From: Ruminococcus flavefaciens
Lineage (GTDB): Bacteria > Bacillota > Clostridia > Oscillospirales > Ruminococcaceae
Length of the DNA stretch: 64,000 bases
Direction: 5' to 3'
Assembly (NCBI GenBank): GCA_002309635.1
Contig: DBXO01000032.1
Location: forward strand, 1 to 64,000
The first letter of the stretch is position 1. Every line of letters starts with the position of its first letter. A program made the position numbers and the translations under genes. This document shows positions 26,216 through 33,846 of this stretch, piece by piece. Under the pieces are notes generated by a model. The model saw only the letters and a list, made by a program, of their open reading frames with translations. It was not told the origin of the DNA and searched no databases.

Positions 26216-27607
26216 TTGGTATTCAGCAGCTTGGAATTCATCTTCATATTCCTGCCTGTTTTTATGATATTATACGCGACCGTCCGGAAGGAATACAAAA
26301 ACCTTATCCTTTTCGCAGGAAGCGTCGTGTTTTACAGCTTCGGAGTGAAAAAGCCCGTATATATACTGCTGTTTCTTCTTACGGTAATGCTCAACTTCAT
26401 AGTCGGGCAGTTCATAGAGCACAGCCGGCATACGAAAAAGCTTTGGCTCACATTCGGCATACTATTCAACTTCTGGTGGCTGATATTCTTCAAATACTGG
26501 ACCTTCGGCACCGAAAACATCAATCACTGGTTCGGGCAGAGCTTCACCGTAAAGGACATAATCCTCCCCATAGGCATAAGCTTCTACACCTTCCAGAACG
26601 TTTCATACATAATCGACGTATACAGGGGCAAGGCACAGGCTGAAAAGAACCTGATAAACTACGGCGCCTACATAACCATGTTCCCCCAGCTCATCGCCGG
26701 TCCAATAGTCACCTACGGACACGTGGCAAAGGAACTCAGGTCACGTACACACACTCCTCAGAAAATAGAGGACGGCCTAAAAACATTTACAATAGGACTC
26801 GGCTACAAGGTGCTCATAGCCAATCAGATCGGCGGACTGTGGAATGACGTCTCCATGATAGGCTTCGAGAGTATATCCTCGCGGCTTGCATGGCTTGGCA
26901 TATTCGCCTACTCCTTCCAGCTCTACTTCGACTTCTGCGGCTACTCCCTCATGGCGATAGGACTTGGAAAAATAATGGGCTTCGATATACCCAAGAACTT
27001 CGACCACCCCTATACTTCCCTTACAATGACGGAATTCTGGCGCCGATGGCACATGACCCTCGGCACATGGTTCAAGGACTACATATATATCCCCCTCGGT
27101 GGAAACCGCAGGGGAAACGGCAGAATGATATTCAATACCCTTGTTGTATGGCTGTTCACGGGACTCTGGCACGGCGCAAGCTGGAACTTCGTCCTGTGGG
27201 GACTGGTCCTTTTCCTTATCATAATGAGCGAAAAGTTCTGGACAGGCAAGGTCCTCAACAGGATAAAGCCTCTCGGACATGCCTACATGATACTTATAAT
27301 ACCGCTTACATGGCTGATATTCGCAGTGACCGACTTTCACGAGCTGGGAATATACTTCAAACGCCTTTTACCGTTCCTGCCTCAGAAGACCTACGCAGTA
27401 ATGGACGGCGACTTCATACAGCACTGGAACAGATACTGGAAATACTTCGTTGCAGCTATAGTATTCTCTACAAGGATACCAGAATTGATATACAAGAAGA
27501 TCAAGAACTCTATATTCACAGTGATCGTGCTGCTGGCTGTATTCTGGGCAGCCGTATACTGTATGTACATGGGAATGGACGACCCGTTCATGTATTTCAG
27601 ATTTTAA
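26216..27607 (+). CDS. MBOAT O-acyltransferase (AlgI/DltB-like)
   Basis: 463 residues if started at TTG 26216, which gives the family-typical opening MVFSSLEFIFIFLP and good spacing from AAAGGG (26202-26207); the GTG at 26207 overlaps that ribosome site. Multiple membrane helices with the MBOAT core FWRRWHMTLGTWFKDYIYIPLGG and the catalytic His in FTGLWHGASWNFVLWG. It moves an acyl (usually acetyl) group across the membrane onto a cell-surface polymer. The SGNH protein encoded 12 bp downstream is the expected extracytoplasmic partner. Confidence 0.93.
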   Translation: MVFSSLEFIFIFLPVFMILYATVRKEYKNLILFAGSVVFYSFGVKKPVYILLFLLTVMLNFIVGQFIEHSRHTKKLWLTFGILFNFWWLIFFKYWTFGTENINHWFGQSFTVKDIILPIGISFYTFQNVSYIIDVYRGKAQAEKNLINYGAYITMFPQLIAGPIVTYGHVAKELRSRTHTPQKIEDGLKTFTIGLGYKVLIANQIGGLWNDVSMIGFESISSRLAWLGIFAYSFQLYFDFCGYSLMAIGLGKIMGFDIPKNFDHPYTSLTMTEFWRRWHMTLGTWFKDYIYIPLGGNRRGNGRMIFNTLVVWLFTGLWHGASWNFVLWGLVLFLIIMSEKFWTGKVLNRIKPLGHAYMILIIPLTWLIFAVTDFHELGIYFKRLLPFLPQKTYAVMDGDFIQHWNRYWKYFVAAIVFSTRIPELIYKKIKNSIFTVIVLLAVFWAAVYCMYMGMDDPFMYFRF

Positions 27608-27619
27608 GGAGAGAATAAA

Positions 27620-28567
27620 TTGAGCAAGTTAAAACAATGCATATATACGATGATACTGCTGATAACCTGTCTTTTGGCGTCACCGTTCATATATAAACAG
27701 ATATGGAAAAACAGCGAAATAAAGAAGCCCAAGACTGCCGCAAAGGAACCCGTGGCAGCAGTACAGCCGGCTGAGACCACTACTGCTCCCGCACAGCAGG
27801 ACGGCACCACCACTGAAACACAGCCTTCCTCAGAGGGCGAAACAGCTCCTGCCGAGCAGCCCACCGAGGCCACCGAACCACAGTACAGCTTCATTCAGAG
27901 CGGCCCCGAATACTTCGACGACGCCCTGTTCATCGGCGACTCGCGCACAGTTGGCATAAGCCTCTACGGAACACTTAAAAACGCGGATTATTTCTGCGAT
28001 AAGGGTCTCATGGTGTCAAGAATAGACAATTCAACAGTGGGCAGCATGACGATATGGGACAAGCTCAGCAAGAAGCAGTATTCCAAGATATACGTAATGC
28101 TCGGAATAAACGAGATAGGCAACGATATCGAGGGTACCACCGCAAAGTACAGACGCTTCATCGACGGGATAAAGGAATCGCAGAAGAATGCTGTGATCTA
28201 TCTGCAGGCAAATCTCCATGTTGCCTCCTATGCCGAGACGCAGTACATATCCAACGAAAGGATAGACTCCCTCAATGCCAATCTGCAGGCAATGGCTGAC
28301 AACAGCAAGGTATACTACATCGACGTAAATCCCTTATTTGACGATGATTACGGCGCCCTCACAGCTGATTTCACCAGCGACGGCATACATGTACTCGCCA
28401 AATACTATACAACATGGTGCGACTGGCTCTGCAATAACACGGTAAGCGTAGACACAGCAGCCCCCGCTGCCACTGAAGACAAGCCGCAGACAGAAACCAC
28501 CTCCGAGACAACAGAGGCAACCACAAAAAACAAGAAACCTCAGAACGAAGAATTCTCAAATCTATAA
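27620..28567 (+). CDS. Membrane-anchored SGNH/GDSL-family protein
   Basis: 315 residues. N-terminal anchor (about 8-25), then a Thr/Pro/Glu-rich linker (about 38-95), then an SGNH fold: FIGDSRTVG (block I Ser), LGINEIGN (block III Asn) and DGIHV (block V Asp-x-x-His). With the MBOAT gene immediately upstream it most likely completes acyl transfer to, or trims acyl groups from, an exported glycan. The C-terminus is a second low-complexity Thr/Glu stretch. Confidence 0.85.
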   Translation: MSKLKQCIYTMILLITCLLASPFIYKQIWKNSEIKKPKTAAKEPVAAVQPAETTTAPAQQDGTTTETQPSSEGETAPAEQPTEATEPQYSFIQSGPEYFDDALFIGDSRTVGISLYGTLKNADYFCDKGLMVSRIDNSTVGSMTIWDKLSKKQYSKIYVMLGINEIGNDIEGTTAKYRRFIDGIKESQKNAVIYLQANLHVASYAETQYISNERIDSLNANLQAMADNSKVYYIDVNPLFDDDYGALTADFTSDGIHVLAKYYTTWCDWLCNNTVSVDTAAPAATEDKPQTETTSETTEATTKNKKPQNEEFSNL

Positions 28568-28590
28568 GCTGAAAACGAAAGGAGCATAAA

Positions 28591-29907
28591 ATGGCAGAAC
28601 TCAAAGTAGGCTACACAGGGAAGACCGTATACAACTCCACTTTTACTGTACTCGAATTTCTCGGCGGAGGCGGTCAGGGAAACGTATACCGTGTCGAGTG
28701 CGGCGGAAAGCAGATGGCGCTCAAATGGTACCACAAGTCCACCGTTGAAAAAATGAAGAACCCTCAGGAATTTTACGAAAACCTGAAGGCAAACATAAAA
28801 AAAGGCGCTCCCACAAAGGCTTTTCTATGGCCCGAGGAACTTTCAAACTGGACAGATGGTACCTTTGGTTACATTATGCCCCTTCGTCCCGACGGCTACA
28901 AGGAGCTCACCCAGTTCCTTCTGTGGGACCCCAAGCAGCGCCGCATGAAGGCAAGCTTTGCAAACATAACCGCACGCTGCAATGCAGCCATAAATATAAT
29001 CGAGGGCTTCCGCGCACTCCATAACGACGGCTACAGCTATCAGGACCTCAATAACGGAAACTTCTTCATCAATCCACAGAACGGCGACGTACTCATATGC
29101 GACAACGACAATGTCTCCGAACGCGGCGTGAATTTCGGCATTGCAGGCAAGCAGCGCTACATGGCGCCCGAGGTAGTTCTCGGCGGCGCTCCCGACAAGC
29201 GCTCCGACCGCTTCTCACTGGCAGTAATACTCTTCCGCATGCTGTTCATCGAGCACCCGCTGGAGGGCAAATATTCAACACCTCCATGCATGACCCCCGA
29301 GCTTGAAAAAAAGTTCTACGGCACAGACCCTGTATTCGTTCTCGACCCCGAGGACGACCGCAACGCTGCAAACAATCAGCTCAACACAAATACTCTCCGC
29401 TTCTGGAAGATATATCCGGACTATATACGCGACCTGTTCATAGAATCCTTCGGCAAGAAGTCGGTACAGCCCCCATACGACCGCGTTATAGAGATGACAT
29501 GGCTGGATGCCTTTGTAAAGCTGAGAAGCGAAACAGTACCATGTCCTCACTGCGGCAAGGAGACCTTTATAGCACCTAAATATTCAGTCAACTGTATGTA
29601 CTGCGGCGGTCAGCTGACCTGTACAGAAAGCATAAAGTTCAAGCGCTTCGAGCTTCCCGCATTCGGCGGCGCAAAGCTCTACGAAGGAATGGCAAGCGAC
29701 ACGGAGGGAGACTTCCACAAGATCATCGGCGAAGTTGTCCGCAACAAAAAGGACCCGAGCAAGCATGCGCTCCGCAATCTCACACAGCAGACATGGAACG
29801 TCAGGCTTCCAGACAATACAGTAAAAACAGTAGACCCCAACGGAATAATGCCTATAAACAAAGGCTTCGTCCTCACTATCGGCAGAAGCGAAGGCACAGT
29901 AGAATGA
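28591..29907 (+). CDS. Protein kinase-like protein with zinc ribbon
   Basis: 438 residues. Kinase landmarks: glycine loop GGGGQGNVY, VAIK-type Lys in ALKWY, catalytic loop YQDLNNGN (D152, N157, with YQD instead of HRD), metal loop CDNDN instead of DFG, and an APE-type motif MAPEVVLGG. After residue about 310 a zinc ribbon CPHCGKE...CMYCGG follows. The last 60 residues resemble an FHA-like core (LRNLTQQTWNV...GFVLTIG). Probably a Ser/Thr kinase of the group often tied to Ter-type systems, but no phosphatase or VWA gene is adjacent. The gene lies 24 bp behind the SGNH gene. Confidence 0.8.
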   Translation: MAELKVGYTGKTVYNSTFTVLEFLGGGGQGNVYRVECGGKQMALKWYHKSTVEKMKNPQEFYENLKANIKKGAPTKAFLWPEELSNWTDGTFGYIMPLRPDGYKELTQFLLWDPKQRRMKASFANITARCNAAINIIEGFRALHNDGYSYQDLNNGNFFINPQNGDVLICDNDNVSERGVNFGIAGKQRYMAPEVVLGGAPDKRSDRFSLAVILFRMLFIEHPLEGKYSTPPCMTPELEKKFYGTDPVFVLDPEDDRNAANNQLNTNTLRFWKIYPDYIRDLFIESFGKKSVQPPYDRVIEMTWLDAFVKLRSETVPCPHCGKETFIAPKYSVNCMYCGGQLTCTESIKFKRFELPAFGGAKLYEGMASDTEGDFHKIIGEVVRNKKDPSKHALRNLTQQTWNVRLPDNTVKTVDPNGIMPINKGFVLTIGRSEGTVE

Positions 29908-29908
29908 C

Positions 29909-29944
29909 AAATACCCGGAACAGCACTTCTGTTCCGGGTATTTT
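29909..29944 (+). terminator. Terminator after the kinase gene
   Basis: 15-bp perfect stem around loop CACTT, then TTTT. Confidence 0.85.
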
Positions 29945-29979
29945 AGCTATCGCCGCATAAAAGACTTACGCTCCCTGCA

Positions 29980-30264
29980 CTAATTACTTTTATGCCTGTT
30001 TATGATAGTCATTATTATTCCTGTCACAATAATTGCAGGAGCTATGATGACCAGCAGAAGTCCGGCCTTTTCTATGATATTCATGTCAAGGAAGAACACG
30101 GTCACAGGATCTATACCGCCTATTACACCTATTATTGGCTCAGGATCAGCATAATACAATATGCATCCTATCAGCCGCCTGAATCTCCAGTAGTTCACAT
30201 AAATTCCTGCGGTAAAAAAGACAAGCCCCGTAATTATAAGAGCTGTTCCGCTTTTCTTTTTCAT
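29980..30264 (-). CDS. Small hypothetical membrane protein
   Basis: 94 residues from ATG 30264, with AAAGGG about 12 nt upstream. Two hydrophobic helices (about 8-26 and 64-86) flank a loop GVIGGIDPVTVFF. No family recognised. Follows the CorC-like gene on the same strand, separated by a small hairpin at 30305-30320. Confidence 0.6.
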   Translation of the reverse strand: MKKKSGTALIITGLVFFTAGIYVNYWRFRRLIGCILYYADPEPIIGVIGGIDPVTVFFLDMNIIEKAGLLLVIIAPAIIVTGIIMTIINRHKSN

Positions 30265-30303
30265 TACTATGGCCGCCCTTTCCACTCAATAAATGAACGG
30301 GCT

Positions 30304-30323
30304 GCCAAAGGCAGCCCATAAAA
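30304..30323. other. Short inverted repeat downstream of the CorC-like gene
   Basis: GGGCTGCC-AAA-GGCAGCCC. It lacks a clear T-run on either strand and may act as a weak terminator or an mRNA 3' end. Confidence 0.4.
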
Positions 30324-30345
30324 TCTTGGTTCTAAGTTCTTGTTA

Positions 30346-31620
30346 CTAATCGTCTTCGTCCTCATCGTCTTCCTCCTCATCATCGGCAGGAATGACCTCG
30401 ATAATGACCTTTTCGACGGTCTGCTCGTTTACCTCAGCGGCAGTAATGCGGAATATACCGCTCTCTGCGGTCTCGCCCGCCTCGGGGATATGCTCCATGA
30501 CATCCGTGACCCAGCCGCCGACGGAAGTATAATCGGTGGTTATCATATCTTCGTCAAGGTCAAGCATTTCCAGCATATCGCTTATGCTCATATCGCCTGC
30601 CACCTCGTATTTATCGGGAGCAAGCATCATGATATTCGTTTCTATCTCGTCGTCCTCGTCGTATATCTCGCCGACCAGCTCCTCGATGATATCCTCGAGT
30701 GTAACTATACCTTTTGTACCGCCGTACTGGTCGATGACTACCGCAAGGTGTACCTTAGAGCGCTGCATATCGCGCATAGCCTCGCTTATGAGCTTTGAAT
30801 CGGCAATATGCGGCACCTCCTGTATTATAGGAGTTATATCGCTGCCGCCCTCCACCAGCATTTTGAAGAAGGCCTTGTTTGTGATGATTCCCTTGATATC
30901 ATCGAGACTTTTTTCATACACCGGCAGACGGGAGTACATCTCGCGTCTGAAAAGCTCCTTTATCTCGTCGATAGTCGAGCCCAGCTCAACGCCGATGACC
31001 TTTACTCGCGGAATAAGTATCTCATTAACGGTTATCTCGTCAAACTCAAGAGCGCTTTTCACAAGCTCACTCTCCTGCTCCTCGATAACGCCCTGCTCCT
31101 CGATCTCATCGATCATATATTTAAGCTCGTCCTCGGTAACGCTCGGAGCCTCATCGCCCTTTGATACAGCAGACGAAAGCTTATTGAGCAGCCATACGAA
31201 AGGCTTGAAAAGCCCCACAAGAAATGTGAGCGGTCCCGCAAATGCAAGCGCCAGCTTCTCCGCATTCTTCTTGGCGTAGGACTTTGGCAGTACCTCGCAG
31301 AACACAAGCACAAGCGCCGTGACAACTATAGTTGACACCGCAGGACCTTTTGTACCCACAAACTTGATGAAAAGAAGTGTGCTTACGGAGGAAGTGGCGA
31401 TATTAACGATATTATTACCTATAAGCACAGCAGTGAGTACCTCATCGAAGCGGTTGGCGAGCTTAAGAGCTTTTTTGGCTTTTTTGCTGCCCTGCGCCTC
31501 ATAGTTCTTGAGGCGCAGTTTGTTTACGCTGGAAAAAGCTGTTTCAGTGCCTGAAAACAGGGCTGAAAATATCATCATGGCTATGACGAGAACTATCTTC
31601 CATATATCTGAACTGTCCAT
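30346..31620 (-). CDS. CNNM/CorC (HlyC) family membrane protein
   Basis: 424 residues. An N-terminal DUF21 membrane domain (SALFSGTETAFSSVNKLRLK, LIGNNIVNIATSS) is followed by two CBS domains (ILIPRVKVIGVELG; HLAVVIDQYGGTKGIVTLED) and a C-terminal CorC/HlyC domain. Relatives export or sense Mg2+. The last dozen residues are almost purely acidic (DDEEEDDEDEDD). The leader of about 260 nt between its promoter and start is unusually long. Confidence 0.9.
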   Translation of the reverse strand: MDSSDIWKIVLVIAMMIFSALFSGTETAFSSVNKLRLKNYEAQGSKKAKKALKLANRFDEVLTAVLIGNNIVNIATSSVSTLLFIKFVGTKGPAVSTIVVTALVLVFCEVLPKSYAKKNAEKLALAFAGPLTFLVGLFKPFVWLLNKLSSAVSKGDEAPSVTEDELKYMIDEIEEQGVIEEQESELVKSALEFDEITVNEILIPRVKVIGVELGSTIDEIKELFRREMYSRLPVYEKSLDDIKGIITNKAFFKMLVEGGSDITPIIQEVPHIADSKLISEAMRDMQRSKVHLAVVIDQYGGTKGIVTLEDIIEELVGEIYDEDDEIETNIMMLAPDKYEVAGDMSISDMLEMLDLDEDMITTDYTSVGGWVTDVMEHIPEAGETAESGIFRITAAEVNEQTVEKVIIEVIPADDEEEDDEDEDD

Positions 31621-31789
31621 ATTATCCCTTTCCTTACCAATGTCTGCTCAACGACTTAAAATCGACTGTAAAACGTACAATAAAGCATATTTAAGCTGCC
31701 AAAGTGCAGGAAAAAGACTTCTTTTCCTTTCACTTTGTTTTGCACGGAATGGCAAAATGAGCCTGATATAAAGAAATGTGCAGCGCAAA

Positions 31790-31860
31790 TTCCATATTTT
31801 TAAAATTGCCGCTCCCTGAACATAATTCAGGGCAATAACCGCCTAACGACGGTCATAGAG
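31790..31860 (-). promoter_or_regulatory. Structured leader candidate of the CorC-like gene
   Basis: On the minus strand ACCG/CGGT encloses TCGTTAGG, and next to it ATTGCC pairs with GGCAAT around an inner CCTGAA/TTCAGG helix. Two adjacent hairpins just after the promoter in a long leader suggest a cis-regulatory RNA, but the sequence does not match the M-box or another riboswitch I know. The rest of 31621-32116 shows no gene. Confidence 0.35.
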
Positions 31861-31887
31861 AACACATATATTATAATAATGTTTTTA

Positions 31888-31916
31888 TTATAACATACAT
31901 TGAATAATAATGCAAG
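31888..31916 (-). promoter_or_regulatory. Promoter of the CorC-like gene
   Basis: Minus strand TTGCAT, 17-bp spacer, TATAAT. Confidence 0.7.
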
Positions 31917-31958
31917 TCCCGTTATCAGCCTTCCCCTACAGAAGCCCGTACTTAACGC

Positions 31959-32063
31959 CAATTTCACAAAACGTGAAGAATTGTGATAAAATTTACACAT
32001 AAAATTCTTCAAAACGATACAAATGCCGCAAATCAATTTCACAAAGGGTGAATATAATATAAT
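31959..32063 (+). promoter_or_regulatory. htrA control region with two operator-like palindromes
   Basis: CAATTTCACAAAACGTGAA at 31959-31977 recurs at 32034-32052 with two changes (AC to GG). Each holds TTCAC-N5-GTGAA. Centres are 75 bp apart, about seven helical turns, and a half site TTGTGA lies between. The downstream copy abuts TATAAT (32053-32058 or 32058-32063), so a bound regulator would meet RNA polymerase. Resembles the TTTTCACA octamers I recall upstream of Bacillus htrA genes (CssR). Confidence 0.6.
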
Positions 32064-32116
32064 CACAGGCTGAGGGAGAACCCCAGAAAGAATAAATGAA
32101 AAGGAAAGTGAACATT

Positions 32117-33604
32117 ATGAATGAATACAATTACAATTTCAATAGCAATGAAAACCAGCAGAATAACGGTGATGGCTTCAGCACCGACAGCAATACATCA
32201 GAGAAACCCAAGAAGAAACACTCATTCTTAAAGATAGCTGCTTTCGTGGTTGCAATGGGAATCGTATCCGCAGGCTCTATCGAGGGCTACCGTATTTTCT
32301 CACGTGAGAACAGTATCCGCAGCAATGCAGTGGTTGAAGACGCTGACCAAAAGGAAGAGAAGACCGAGAAAGCAACAAAGGACAACTCCATTGCAGCTCA
32401 GAATGTAAGTCTTATAAAGCCCGAAGAAGTAGGCGGCAACGTACTTACCACAGAGGCTATCGTTGAAAAAATGCTCCCCTCGGTTGTAGGTGTCGAGTCC
32501 ACATTTACAATAGAGAACGCACAGAGCGGCGGCGATATGTTCGACTTCGGCTTCGGCGATTTCGGATTCGGCGATTTCGGTTTCGGCGGCGGAAATAACG
32601 GCAGAGGCGGCACGACTTCAAAGCAGTACAAGGGCACAGGTACAGGCGTTATCATCTCCGATAACGGCTATATCGTAACAAACGCCCATGTTATATACGA
32701 CAGCGAATACGGCGCAGGCGAGGCTGACAGCGTTTCCGTTCTCCTCGACAACGACGAAGCATACGAAGCTGAGATCATCGGCTATGAGGTAGATCTCGAC
32801 CTTGCAGTATTAAAGATAGACGAAACAGGCCTTACAGCCGCTGAATTCGGCAACAGCGACGAGCTCAAGCTGGGCGAGTCGGTAATAGCTATCGGTAACC
32901 CTCTCGGCTTTGACCTCATGGACACTGTAACAGGCGGTATGATCTCAGGTCTCGGACGTCACATCACTATCAACGACAAGACCATGAACCTTATACAGAC
33001 CGACGCCGCTATAAACTCTGGCAACTCAGGCGGTCCCCTTATAAATAAGTACGGTCAGGTAATAGGCATCAACTCCTCCAAGATGTCTTCGTCATACGGT
33101 TCATCTGAGGCTTCGATAGAGGGTATCGGCTTTGCTATCCCCTCCAATCTAACAGCAAGCGTTATCGACGACCTTATGAAGTACGGCTACGTAACAGGCA
33201 AACCTAAGCTCGGTATCTACTACTATCCTGTTTCCGATACGGCCGCTAAAATGTACAATATTCCGGTAGGCGTATTTGTATCCGATGTTATTAAGGGCGG
33301 CGCAGCTGAAAAGGCCGGCATCAAGAAAAGCGACGTTATCATTGAATTCAACGGTAAAAAGATCAAGTCCGACTCAGACCTCATCGCAGAACTCAACAGC
33401 TACTCAGCCGGAGACGAGGTAGAGATAAAGCTCATCAGAAACGGCGATGAAGAAAAGACAGTAAAGCTTGTTCTTGACGAAGCAGAGCCTTCAAAGAAAA
33501 CAGACAAGAACGAAGAAAAGGGCGAAAAGAAGTCCAGGGAGAACAGCTCTGACGACGAAGAAGTCGAAGATGATGACGACGAGAAGGCTCCCGCAGAAGA
33601 ATGA
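32117..33604 (+). CDS. htrA: HtrA/DegP-family serine protease
   Basis: 495 residues from ATG 32117, with AAGGAAAG 8 nt upstream; the ATG at 32096 is an alternative. Asn/Gln-rich cytoplasmic N-terminus, one membrane anchor (about 36-55), then a trypsin-like domain with His in NAHVIYD, Asp in DLDLAVLKID and Ser in GNSGGPLIN. A single PDZ domain follows (GVFVSDVIKGGAAEKAGIKK). Between anchor and catalytic core is a Phe-Gly repeat (FGFGDFGFGDFGFGGG); the C-terminus is a long Lys/Glu/Asp tail. It degrades misfolded proteins on the outer membrane face and is probably stress-induced through the operators at 31959-32052. Confidence 0.92.
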   Translation: MNEYNYNFNSNENQQNNGDGFSTDSNTSEKPKKKHSFLKIAAFVVAMGIVSAGSIEGYRIFSRENSIRSNAVVEDADQKEEKTEKATKDNSIAAQNVSLIKPEEVGGNVLTTEAIVEKMLPSVVGVESTFTIENAQSGGDMFDFGFGDFGFGDFGFGGGNNGRGGTTSKQYKGTGTGVIISDNGYIVTNAHVIYDSEYGAGEADSVSVLLDNDEAYEAEIIGYEVDLDLAVLKIDETGLTAAEFGNSDELKLGESVIAIGNPLGFDLMDTVTGGMISGLGRHITINDKTMNLIQTDAAINSGNSGGPLINKYGQVIGINSSKMSSSYGSSEASIEGIGFAIPSNLTASVIDDLMKYGYVTGKPKLGIYYYPVSDTAAKMYNIPVGVFVSDVIKGGAAEKAGIKKSDVIIEFNGKKIKSDSDLIAELNSYSAGDEVEIKLIRNGDEEKTVKLVLDEAEPSKKTDKNEEKGEKKSRENSSDDEEVEDDDDEKAPAEE

Positions 33605-33648
33605 TCTCCCGCAGAATGCTTCATTTTTATACTCCTTTCAAATAAAAT

Positions 33649-33685
33649 AAAAGCAGCACTTCCGTTTAAGCGGAAGTGCTGCTTT
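33649..33685 (+). terminator. Terminator after htrA
   Basis: 15-bp perfect stem with loop TTTAAG and T-rich end. Confidence 0.85.
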
Positions 33686-33698
33686 ACTGTTGATACAA

Positions 33699-33737
33699 AA
33701 AGCTGTTCATTGTAAAACACTCACAATGAACAGCTTT
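33699..33737. terminator. Second hairpin between htrA and valS
   Basis: 15-bp perfect stem AAAGCTGTTCATTGT with its complement around a 9-nt loop. On the minus strand it ends in CTTTTTG and may end the valS transcript. Confidence 0.7.
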
Positions 33738-33846
33738 GATTTTTGTGCATAGCAGAGAATCTGAAAACTATTTCTTCAATAATCAATTGTTCTGCGTTGT
33801 ATCCGGACTCATTTCAGTCCTATTACAGAAAGGCTTTTTTCAGACC

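Noticed and set aside
30536..31279. A 247-codon Ser/Ile-rich frame antisense to the CorC-like gene
   Set aside because: Composition is that of an antisense frame; the sense frame has clear domains.
31790..31860. CGTTAGG in the CorC leader as an M-box riboswitch
   Set aside because: Only a short stretch resembles the M-box; the rest of the core is missing.
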